Assembly: GCA_050248955.1 (NCBI GenBank)
Contig: JBFWRK010000050.1
Span: forward strand, 1-7,641
Origin: JBFWRK01 sp050248955
GTDB lineage: Bacteria > Actinomycetota > Acidimicrobiia > Acidimicrobiales > Ilumatobacteraceae
Reading direction: 5' to 3'
DNA: 7,641 bases
A program made the translations under genes and the position numbers. The notes below the pieces were generated by a model, which saw nothing but the letters and a program-made list of their open reading frames with translations, made no database searches and was not told the DNA's origin. This document shows, in pieces, positions 1-5,728 of the stretch (position 1 is its first letter; each line of letters begins with the position of its first letter).

Positions 1-818
1 AGCTCATCGCAGCCGAGCGTGTACGAAGCCATGGAGAGCGAGCCCATCGCGTAGCCGTCGACCAACACGTTCGTCGTCCGGTCCGCTGCGGACGCCAGTC
101 CCGCGAGGTAGAGGAGTGGGATGAAGTGGTCCGGCGTCGGTGAGGCCATCGAGAAGTCGGCATGGTCATGCAACCTCGGCAGGCCGGCAGGCGCGCCGGT
201 CATGATCTGGGCGACGTCAGCGTCGAACCGTCGTGTCCACTCGAATCCACCATCCGGGCTGCTCCAGTCGATTCGGCGCAGGTTGTGCACGACGTTGCCG
301 CTGCCGACGATGAGCACGCCGCGCTCTCGGAGCGGAGCGAGCTGCGCGCCGAGCTCGAGGTGATCGTCGAACGACTTCGTGGCGTTGATCGAGAGCTGCA
401 CGACAGGCACGTCAGCGTTCGGGAAGGCGTGCACCAGCACGGACCACGTGCCGTGGTCGATCCCCCAGCTGTCCACGTCGATGCCGACCCAGGTCGGCTT
501 CACCAGGTCGGCGACTTCGTGCGCCAGCGCCGGATCACCGGGTGCCGGGTACTGAACGGCGAACAGTTCGTCGGGGAACCCGTAGAAGTCGTGGATCGTC
601 TTCGGGTGGGACATCGCGGTCACGGCCGACGCGTTGATGTACCAGTGGGCGGAGATCACCAGGATCGCCCGCGGTCGAGGTATCGCGGCACCGAACGCGC
701 GCCACGCGTCGGTGTACCGGTTGTGATCGAGCGCGTTCATCGGCGTGCCGTGGCCGAAGAACACGGCCGGCATGGGCCGTTCCGTGTGCGCCCCGAGATC
801 GCTCGCCGTCGCTGCCAT
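1..818 (-). CDS. ygiD: YgiD/LigB-type class III extradiol dioxygenase (4,5-DOPA dioxygenase family), C-terminus cut by window edge
   Basis: Reading the minus strand from the ATG at 818 gives 272 codons with no stop before base 1, so only the last few residues are missing; E. coli YgiD is of about this length. The protein shows the family signature PAVFFGHGTPMNAL (residues 17-30) and RAILVISAHWY (50-60). Candidate metal ligands are H23 in GHGTP, H58 in SAHW, H178 in GNVVHNL and H231 in PDHFIPLLY, matching the histidines that hold the metal in YgiD-type enzymes. The family cleaves catechol-type rings between or beside the hydroxyls with a non-haem metal in the cytoplasm; the true substrate here is unknown. 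The start lies 13 nt after the stop of the TIR gene on the same strand. No good Shine-Dalgarno precedes it (only GGCACC), so translational coupling is likely. A second in-frame ATG at residue 16, just before PAVFFGHG, is a possible alternative start. Confidence 0.93.
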   Translation of the reverse strand, partial: MAATASDLGAHTERPMPAVFFGHGTPMNALDHNRYTDAWRAFGAAIPRPRAILVISAHWYINASAVTAMSHPKTIHDFYGFPDELFAVQYPAPGDPALAHEVADLVKPTWVGIDVDSWGIDHGTWSVLVHAFPNADVPVVQLSINATKSFDDHLELGAQLAPLRERGVLIVGSGNVVHNLRRIDWSSPDGGFEWTRRFDADVAQIMTGAPAGLPRLHDHADFSMASPTPDHFIPLLYLAGLASAADRTTNVLVDGYAMGSLSMASYTLGCDE

Positions 819-831
819 GCGGTGCCGAGTA

Positions 832-2637
832 TTACCCGCTCAGCTCGGCACGATGGGTCTCGATCGCATGGATCAGGCGCTCCACACCGGGGGCATGGGA
901 AGCGCCCGTGATGTCGATGATCTGAACTCCGGCGAGGAGGTACTTGAAGCCGGACACCAGATCCGTGGCGGCAACCATCACCGGGAAGACGCGCTTGCCC
1001 TCGTCATCGGCGATCGTCAGCTCCCGCTCGACGTTCGACGAGACCATCGAGTTCGGTGAGACCATGAGGATCACCGCGTGCGCGGACTGCAGCCCGTCGA
1101 CGATCGACCGCCGCCACGACTCGCCTCCGGCGATGTCCTCCGTGTCCATCCACACCTCCCACCCGTGCGCTTCCAGGTCCCGCGCGAGGCGCGAGGCAGC
1201 AGCGCCGTCCCGGCGTGAATAGCTGAGGAAGACTCGCGTCGGCCCTCCCGAAACGTCGATCCCGGCTGCGGGCCGGATGCGGCCGCGTACCGTCGCTGTC
1301 TGGCGCCTCCGCCGGTACGCGAACAGCCCGGCACCGCTCAGCGCGGCGACGCCCACGCTTGTCGGCACCACGAAGCCGGGGAGCTGGTCCAATGTGTCGG
1401 AATCGGGTCTGGGCTCGACCATCCCGCGGCCGCCCGACTTCCGCACCTCGTCGGTCGACGGACCACCGGAAGCGACCGCCGGCGCGACGGACAGCACGAA
1501 GCGGGCAGGAAGTGCGAGGTCGAAGCGCTCGCCGTTCTCGGCGATGCCGCGGAGCTCCACGGTCAGCGGGATCTCGCCGTCACGAATCGGCGTCACCTGC
1601 CACACCCACGCTGTAGCGAGCGCCGCCCGGACCGTCCGCTCGGACCAGCTCGCATCGAACTCTGCGGCGCCGGGCGGACCGACCAGCCGCGCTTCGACGC
1701 GGCACGTGACGGTCGGGATCGTCACTGGCGCCGCGCTCGATCCCGTGGCGTCGTCCGGGGGGACCGCAGTGTCGGCGTCCGCGCTCAGGACGGCTCTGAC
1801 CGTCAGCGTCGAGCCGACCGTTCCGGTGGCGTCGGCCGGTGGCCGCCACACGCCCGGCCCCGGGTTCTGCGTACGCCGCCGGCACTCGTCGGTCAGCGAC
1901 CCTCCGGTGGTCGTGACGGGCGACGGCCCCACCGAGGTGGTCCGCCCGGGGGCCGTCCCGCCTGGCGGCTCGACCGTCGCGGGTGGGTTGCCGGTCGTCG
2001 CCGATGCGGCCGTGGTTGTCGGCCCCCCTGAGGAGAGGACGATCACGATGTCCACCCGACGCTCGATAATCGCGGAGCCGCCCTCGCCAGCCAGTCGGAG
2101 CGTCAGCTCCAGCGGCAGTCCGGCGGACACCTCCCACCGCCAGGTGATCGCGCCACCAGGGCTCAGCGTGCCGGACAACGAACCACCCGGCGAGATGCCG
2201 GCGTCGACACCGCCGGCCGTCAACGACCCCTGGAGCCGGCACGGCAGCTCGAGCGTCGTCGAGGTGAGCGATGGCACGCCAGGCAGCAATGCGCCCGGTT
2301 GAGCAGTGAGATCGAGCGTGACCACCACATCGACCGATGCGCTTGGCTCGGCCTCCACATCGTGCTCCACCTGCGTCGGATGGACGAGCAGCGCCGTCGC
2401 CGTCCCACTCGGCTCGGCGCAATCGGTCCCGAGCGTCGACGTCGTCTCCGGCGGCACGCTCGAGCTGACCTCGGCGTCGGTCGCCGTCGTCGTTGGCGGT
2501 ACGGTCGCGACGCTCGTCCCAGGCGTGAGCCAGAACGCCATGGCCGAGACGCTGACGGCTCGTACAGCCGCTCGTCTTCGACTTCCGGTGCGGCACACGG
2601 GCCGCTCCGATGTCGCCCGGCGCGTCGTCCGAGGCAT
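832..2637 (-). CDS. Receptor-like membrane protein: signal peptide, two duplicated ectodomains, one TM helix, cytoplasmic TIR domain
   Basis: This 601-aa protein starts at the ATG at 2637, with GTAGGG about 9 nt upstream; a TTG 9 nt earlier is a weaker alternative. An Arg-rich N-terminus leads into a hydrophobic stretch at about residues 23-40 ending near TSVA, probably an export signal. Thr/Pro-rich linkers (about 45-70 and 203-248) each precede a predicted beta-rich domain. Domain 1 has C73, C133 and W166-x-W168; domain 2 has C252, C312 and W344-x-W346. One TM helix (about 421-440) ends in RRRR, which places the C-terminus in the cytosol. The TIR domain (about 467-600) shows RVFLSYSRRD, GWEVWMDTEDI, GGESWRRSIVDGL, AVILMVSPNS and EREL; E539 in EREL aligns with the catalytic glutamate of NAD-cleaving TIR domains, although the usual Trp before it is Asn. 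TIR domains either hydrolyse NAD+ or act as assembly modules; which applies here is not known. The gene probably shares a transcript with the downstream dioxygenase. The ligand is unknown. Confidence 0.93.
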   Translation of the reverse strand: MPRTTRRATSERPVCRTGSRRRAAVRAVSVSAMAFWLTPGTSVATVPPTTTATDAEVSSSVPPETTSTLGTDCAEPSGTATALLVHPTQVEHDVEAEPSASVDVVVTLDLTAQPGALLPGVPSLTSTTLELPCRLQGSLTAGGVDAGISPGGSLSGTLSPGGAITWRWEVSAGLPLELTLRLAGEGGSAIIERRVDIVIVLSSGGPTTTAASATTGNPPATVEPPGGTAPGRTTSVGPSPVTTTGGSLTDECRRRTQNPGPGVWRPPADATGTVGSTLTVRAVLSADADTAVPPDDATGSSAAPVTIPTVTCRVEARLVGPPGAAEFDASWSERTVRAALATAWVWQVTPIRDGEIPLTVELRGIAENGERFDLALPARFVLSVAPAVASGGPSTDEVRKSGGRGMVEPRPDSDTLDQLPGFVVPTSVGVAALSGAGLFAYRRRRQTATVRGRIRPAAGIDVSGGPTRVFLSYSRRDGAAASRLARDLEAHGWEVWMDTEDIAGGESWRRSIVDGLQSAHAVILMVSPNSMVSSNVERELTIADDEGKRVFPVMVAATDLVSGFKYLLAGVQIIDITGASHAPGVERLIHAIETHRAELSG

Positions 2638-2650
2638 CCCAACCAACCCT

Positions 2651-2671
2651 ACGTGGTCACCACGGACCGTG
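2651..2671. repeat. Overlapping short palindromes upstream of the TIR gene
   Basis: CGTGGTCACCACG (2652-2664) is a perfect dyad around the central C, and CACGGACCGTG (2661-2671) is a second perfect dyad that overlaps it. They lie 15-34 bases before the TIR start codon, where a leader hairpin or repressor site could act. No matching regulator is visible in the window and short GC dyads are common in such DNA, so a function is only possible. Confidence 0.3.
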
Positions 2672-2805
2672 ATTCCGAGCGGCCGACCATGACATTGCCT
2701 TGAGTCACCAACGCTCGCCGACAGGACGACGCGACCACTCCGCTCAGTCGAAAATCAGCTCCACCTCAGAGAGGTCGCGCACGATGGGCACGAGGAGCCC
2801 GAACC

Positions 2806-2810
2806 AGGAG
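2806..2810 (+). promoter_or_regulatory. Ribosome binding site AGGAG fixing the start at 2818
   Basis: AGGAG lies 7 nt before the ATG at 2818, which is ideal spacing. It rules out the in-frame GTG at 2812, only one base away from the motif. Confidence 0.8.
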
Positions 2811-2817
2811 CGTGATC

Positions 2818-3225
2818 ATGGACATCACCACCGAATCCCCGAACAGCAACCAAGCCGCCGTTACCAGCGAGCAGCGCCGTCAGCAGTCCGATGCGGAGTG
2901 CCGCGCCCGGGCGACGGACTTCCTCAGCGCAGTCATCGGGTCGCCACCCGACGATCTGCGCTGGGATGAGGTCCATCACCTCCAGGGACACGCCCACGTG
3001 GACGGACACGAACTGGTGGTCATCGCCGGGCGTGACGAGGCACATCGACCTGTGGTGCTGACCGCGCTCGACTGGGCGGAGATCCGACGAGACGGGCACA
3101 ACCGTCGCGCCGTCCTCGAAGAGCGAGCGATCCCGAATCGCGCTCGGCTGCTCGCCGCACTCGCGAACGACGCGCTCGGCCGCGTGGCGACGCGCCGCCG
3201 CGTCGAGGTCCTGATCGCGGCGTGA
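2818..3225 (+). CDS. Small hypothetical protein, 135 aa
   Basis: I do not recognise a family. The case for a real gene is the perfectly placed AGGAG, consistently G/C third positions, and its fit between a divergent and a convergent neighbour. The product is soluble, with no signal peptide or membrane segment. It has a low-complexity polar N-terminus (residues 1-25, rich in Ser, Asn and Gln), a central part with DDLRWDEVHHL and alternating hydrophobic residues (HELVVIAG, RPVVLTAL) that suggest beta strands, and a very basic, probably helical C-terminus (NRRAVLEERAIPNRARLLAAL, then RVATRRR). The basic tail could bind nucleic acid, but no known DNA-binding motif is visible. It is transcribed divergently from the TIR gene with about 180 nt between the starts, so shared regulation is possible. 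No function is assigned. Confidence 0.72.
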   Translation: MDITTESPNSNQAAVTSEQRRQQSDAECRARATDFLSAVIGSPPDDLRWDEVHHLQGHAHVDGHELVVIAGRDEAHRPVVLTALDWAEIRRDGHNRRAVLEERAIPNRARLLAALANDALGRVATRRRVEVLIAA

Positions 3226-3256
3226 CCACGCTCGGAGGCGCGACTGCGCGTGTGGC
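3226..3256. terminator. Possible bidirectional terminator hairpin between convergent genes
   Basis: The 31-nt gap between two convergent stop codons contains CCAC (3226-3229) pairing with GTGG (3252-3255) around an inner GCGC-gact-GCGC stem (3238-3249). There is no T-run on either side, so this would be an imperfect terminator at best. Confidence 0.28.
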
Positions 3257-3850
3257 TCAGGTTGGCCGGAGCCCGTCCAGCAGCCCTCGGAAGGCGATCG
3301 TCCACCTCCGGTCCACCGACACGTCGGACCTCCCGAGCCATCCGGCGGTCTCCTGGGTCGCCAGCCCCTGCGCCATCGCCAGGACGACGTGCGCGATGTC
3401 GGTCGGGTCGCCGGAGAGCAGACCGGCGTCGACACATCGACGAACCCGGCCGACGATGAACTCCCGCACCATCGCGCCCGCGGCGACGTCTTCCGGTCCG
3501 GGGTCGAAGTCGGCGAACGGGCGGGAGAACATGACTTCCGCGAGCGCGGGGTTGTCCCGGGCGAAGGCGCGCAGGACGTACACGACGCGCTCGAGGTCGG
3601 CGCGAACATCGTCGCTGTCGACGAGATCGACGAGCTCCCCACCGAGCTGGCGGAAGCCTTCGAAGAAGACCTCGCGCACCAGCCCCGCCTTGTCGCCGAA
3701 CAGCTCGTAGACCGCCGGGATCGACGTCGATGCTCCCGCTGCGACACGACGAGTCGTGAACCCGGCGACGCCGTGATCGGCGAGCGTCGACATCGCCACC
3801 TGCACCACCCGTTCCCGGAGCGCGGGGGTACGGAGTTTCGCTCTCGCCAC
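3257..3850 (-). CDS. TetR/AcrR-family transcriptional regulator
   Basis: This 197-aa protein is of normal TetR length. It starts at the GTG at 3850, with AGGA (3858-3861) 7 nt upstream. The N-terminal DNA-binding domain covers about residues 9-56: helix RERVVQVAMSTLADHG, then the helix-turn-helix VAGFTTRRVAAGASTSIPAVYELFGDKAGLVREVF, a clear match to the TetR signature. The C-terminal part (about 70-190) is the helical ligand-binding and dimerisation domain. Family members are dimeric repressors released by a small molecule, often an acyl-CoA, lipid or drug. The gene begins 23 nt after the stop of the upstream crotonase gene on the same strand, so it is probably the second gene of that operon. 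The palindrome at 4617-4644 before the crotonase gene is its likely operator, which would make it autoregulated. Effector unknown. Confidence 0.92.
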   Translation of the reverse strand: MARAKLRTPALRERVVQVAMSTLADHGVAGFTTRRVAAGASTSIPAVYELFGDKAGLVREVFFEGFRQLGGELVDLVDSDDVRADLERVVYVLRAFARDNPALAEVMFSRPFADFDPGPEDVAAGAMVREFIVGRVRRCVDAGLLSGDPTDIAHVVLAMAQGLATQETAGWLGRSDVSVDRRWTIAFRGLLDGLRPT

Positions 3851-3873
3851 TGATCGATCCTATGGGAGCGCCG

Positions 3874-4560
3874 TCATGCCTCGGCGTCGTCGGATTCGAG
3901 GCCCGCTCGGATCGCGGCGAGCGCGCTCGCGCGAGCGCGGAGCTTGCTCGCCGCGTGGGCACCCAGATCGAGCAGCGTTGCCGCTGCGGCAACGCTGCGC
4001 GCCGTGGTCTGCAGCTCCGCGGCGGCGACGACCTGATCGAGGAAGCCCGACTCGACGGCATTCTCCGGCGTGAACGTCTCCGCGAGCGTGACGGCGCGGT
4101 TGAACGCCGACGGCGACAGCCGTTGACGGAGGATCTCGACCGCCGCGTACGGCATCGTCAGGCCGATCGCGACCTCGTTGGCGGCGAGCTTGTACGCGCC
4201 GGCGGTGCCGATCCGGTGGTCGCCGGACAGCAGCAGGAAGGTGCCCATCGCGATCGCATGGCCGGTGCAGGCGATCACGACCGGGAACGGGAACGACAGG
4301 ACCCGCGACGCCAGCTCGAAGCCGCCCCGGACCATGGCGATCGCGTCCCGCCCGCCGGCGCTCAGCACCGAGAGGTCGAAGCCCGCCGAGAACACCCCGT
4401 CCCGACCGGCGAGGACGACCACCGCGCGATCGCGCTCGGCCCGGTCGAACGCCTCGTTGATCTCGCGCTGCATCTGGAGCGACATCACGTTCACCTTGCC
4501 GTCGTCCAACGTGATCGTCGCGATCGAGTCCTCGAGCTGATAGCCGACCAGCGCGTCCAT
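3874..4560 (-). CDS. Crotonase / enoyl-CoA hydratase-isomerase family protein
   Basis: This 228-aa protein begins at the ATG at 4560, with GGAGGA 7 nt upstream; an earlier in-frame start lacks this site and adds a non-family N-terminus. The fold is shown by ITLDDGKVNVMS (16-27), the first oxyanion-hole loop FSAGFDLS (57-64), the second loop CTGHAIAMGTFLLLSGDHRIG (98-118) and NEVAIGLTMP (128-137). It resembles the short, about 229-residue crotonase subgroup that I recall as PRK06213. E129 aligns with the catalytic Glu164 of rat mitochondrial enoyl-CoA hydratase, but the position of Glu144 is F108. Simple hydratase activity is therefore doubtful; isomerase, hydrolase or other acyl-CoA chemistry is possible. 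It is the first gene of a minus-strand operon with the TetR regulator and diverges from the DUF7064-type/SMP-30 operon. The 3' end of the gene carries two strong inverted repeats. Confidence 0.92.
   Translation of the reverse strand: MDALVGYQLEDSIATITLDDGKVNVMSLQMQREINEAFDRAERDRAVVVLAGRDGVFSAGFDLSVLSAGGRDAIAMVRGGFELASRVLSFPFPVVIACTGHAIAMGTFLLLSGDHRIGTAGAYKLAANEVAIGLTMPYAAVEILRQRLSPSAFNRAVTLAETFTPENAVESGFLDQVVAAAELQTTARSVAAAATLLDLGAHAASKLRARASALAAIRAGLESDDAEA
3913..3955. repeat. Nested inverted repeat inside the crotonase coding sequence
   Basis: Perfect 10-bp arms CGCGGCGAGC (3913-3922) and GCTCGCCGCG (3946-3955) enclose an 18-bp perfect palindrome at 3922-3939 built on GCGCTCGC/GCGAGCGC; the two structures share base 3922. 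It lies within codons for the Ala/Arg-rich C-terminus, about 60-100 nt before the TetR start codon on the crotonase-TetR transcript. Confidence 0.55.
3972..3998. repeat. 27-bp perfect inverted repeat inside the crotonase coding sequence
   Basis: The arms GCAGCGTTGCCGC (3972-3984) and GCGGCAACGCTGC (3986-3998) are exact reverse complements around the single base T3985. In the minus-strand mRNA this can form a 12-bp stem with a 3-nt loop. It falls in the Ala-rich stretch around residue 192 and sits 17 nt from the nested repeat at 3913-3955. Confidence 0.65.
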
Positions 4561-4567
4561 GGGGCTG

Positions 4568-4573
4568 TCCTCC
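4568..4573 (-). promoter_or_regulatory. Ribosome binding site GGAGGA fixing the crotonase start at 4560
   Basis: GGAGGA on the minus strand lies 7 nt before the ATG at 4560. This decides the start against an upstream in-frame ATG at 4602. Confidence 0.85.
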
Positions 4574-4616
4574 GTCCGAGCAGCGGGAAGGGTCCGATGC
4601 ACGGCGTCGACTCAAT

Positions 4617-4644
4617 CAGAACATTGTTTCGAAATCAAGTTCTG
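4617..4644. promoter_or_regulatory. 28-bp imperfect palindrome, candidate TetR operator
   Basis: CAGAAC (4617-4622) and GTTCTG (4639-4644) are exact reverse complements, and the central TTTCGAAA (4627-4634) is a perfect palindrome on the same centre (4630.5). Of 14 base pairs across the dyad, 11 match. The site is AT-rich in a GC-rich background and lies midway in the 173-nt gap between divergent operons, one of which encodes a TetR regulator. Many TetR operators contain GAAC...GTTC half-sites. It can also be read as two adjoining 12-mers (4619-4630 and 4631-4642), as if two dimers bind. That it is the operator is inferred from position and form. Confidence 0.65.
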
Positions 4645-4721
4645 CTTGCTCCGCCAGCAGCAGGCAGCGTCCGGGCACGGACGCCCCCGGCACAATGGTT
4701 AACCTCTTTTCAATTCTCAAC

Positions 4722-4727
4722 GAGGGG
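4722..4727 (+). promoter_or_regulatory. Ribosome binding site GAGGGG fixing the start at 4734
   Basis: GAGGGG lies 6 nt before the ATG at 4734. The in-frame ATG at 4695 has no such motif and would add 13 residues that are not needed by the domain, so 4734 is preferred. Confidence 0.7.
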
Positions 4728-4733
4728 TTGGCG

Positions 4734-5723
4734 ATGGACGCACACACGGTCGAGCTCCCGCTCGGCGACGAGGTCAGATTCGCTCCACGCGACGACGAGC
4801 TCCACCCTCATGGGCCGGCCGCTGACTGGACCGAGACGATGTGGTGGTCGTTCAACGTGCCCGAGCGCGCGCTGGCCGGCTGGCTGTACGTCCAGGCGCG
4901 GCCGAACATCGGTACCGCCGCCGGCGGCGCGTTCGTCTACGGCCCCGGCGACTGGGTCCCGTGGGAGCTCCCCTACTACGGCTACTTCGATCATCAGCCG
5001 CTTCCGCAACCGCTCGACCTCCGCCACGTCGAGTTCATGAACGGCGTCCGTTGCGAGGTGCTCGAGCCCGGCCTCCGCTACCGCCTCGGGTACCAGTTCC
5101 GCGACCACGACGACTTCGTCGCCGAGCTCGAGTTCGTGGGTCTGACGCCACCGGTGCCGCACGTCCACGGCGCCCCACCGTTCACCGAGTCGTCGCACTA
5201 CGACCAGCACGGCCACCTCACCGGCGAGCTGCGTCTGCACGGCGAACGGATCCCCGTCGATTGCATCGCCGTGCGCGACCGGTCGTGGGGCCGGCGCCCC
5301 GAGCGGATCGGCACGTCCGTGAACCGGTTGAGCTACGTCTTCGGCGCGACGTCCGACGACGAGGCGTTCCTGGTCTTCTGCCAGCCTCCGAGGGACGACC
5401 AGGAGTCGGAGGTCGAGCACCTCACGAGCGGCTACCTGCTTCGCGACGGCAAGCTTCGTCGACTCGCCTCCGCGACCCGTCGGAACGTCCGCCACGCGCC
5501 GACCGGCGGCATTGCCTCGCTGGAGGTCGAGGCCGTCGACACCGACGGGCGCACCGCGTTCATCACCGGCGAGGCACGTAGCCGGATGATGCTCGCCCGC
5601 AGCGGGTTGTGCATCAACACCTTCCTCGAGTTCGACATCGACGGCAGGAAGGGGTTCGGGGAGGATCAGGACGTGTGGCCGGTCGCGCGATTCGGTGCTC
5701 GCCGGCGACGCGACCGCGGCTGA
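4734..5723 (+). CDS. DUF7064/DUF7065-like protein (CrtC/AttH lipocalin-like fold), uncharacterised
   Basis: This 329-aa soluble protein has no signal peptide or TM helix. From memory it resembles the DUF7065 (N-terminal) plus DUF7064 (C-terminal) proteins, related to the hydroxyneurosporene-synthase/AttH lipocalin-like fold. The matching pattern is a Trp-rich N-terminus DWTETMWWSFNVPE followed by GWLYVQARPNIGTAAGG, a central AVRDRSWGRRPER, and a C-terminal FDIDGRKGFGEDQDVWP close to the conserved DG-x-GxGE-x-Q ending. No member with this pairing has a function I can name with confidence; CrtC-like relatives act on hydrophobic isoprenoid substrates. It is the first gene of a plus-strand operon, with only 5 nt before the SMP-30 gene. 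It diverges from the crotonase gene, from which it is separated by the candidate operator. The CDS is secure; the family is moderately so and the function is open. Confidence 0.85.
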   Translation: MDAHTVELPLGDEVRFAPRDDELHPHGPAADWTETMWWSFNVPERALAGWLYVQARPNIGTAAGGAFVYGPGDWVPWELPYYGYFDHQPLPQPLDLRHVEFMNGVRCEVLEPGLRYRLGYQFRDHDDFVAELEFVGLTPPVPHVHGAPPFTESSHYDQHGHLTGELRLHGERIPVDCIAVRDRSWGRRPERIGTSVNRLSYVFGATSDDEAFLVFCQPPRDDQESEVEHLTSGYLLRDGKLRRLASATRRNVRHAPTGGIASLEVEAVDTDGRTAFITGEARSRMMLARSGLCINTFLEFDIDGRKGFGEDQDVWPVARFGARRRRDRG

Positions 5724-5728
5724 TCCCG

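Noticed and set aside
162..911. Plus-strand open frame of 249 codons
   Set aside because: It lies opposite the clearly recognisable ygiD gene, and its Arg/His/Val-rich product is a typical GC-driven mirror frame.
1277..2302. Plus-strand open frame of 341 codons opposite the TIR gene
   Set aside because: The minus strand encodes a clear TIR domain and a regular duplicated ectodomain; the plus frame shows no domain and only Ser/Pro/Arg-rich sequence.
1580..2596. Second minus-strand open frame of 338 codons overlapping the TIR gene
   Set aside because: It is a different frame of the same region with a low-complexity Arg/Gly-rich product and no motif, so it is not a real overlapping gene.
832..2637. 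Reading the TIR gene as part of a defence island such as Thoeris
   Set aside because: No ThsA-like, restriction, nuclease, integrase or phage gene is present; the neighbours are metabolic. A defence role is possible but not supported by context.
2976..4061. Minus-strand open frame of 361 codons across the hypothetical gene, the TetR gene and the crotonase 3' end
   Set aside because: Two recognisable genes occupy this region in another frame; the Arg/Ser-rich product shows no family pattern.
3862..5040. Plus-strand open frame of 392 codons
   Set aside because: It runs opposite the crotonase gene, through the operator region and into the DUF7064-type gene; its product is Arg-rich and unlike any family.
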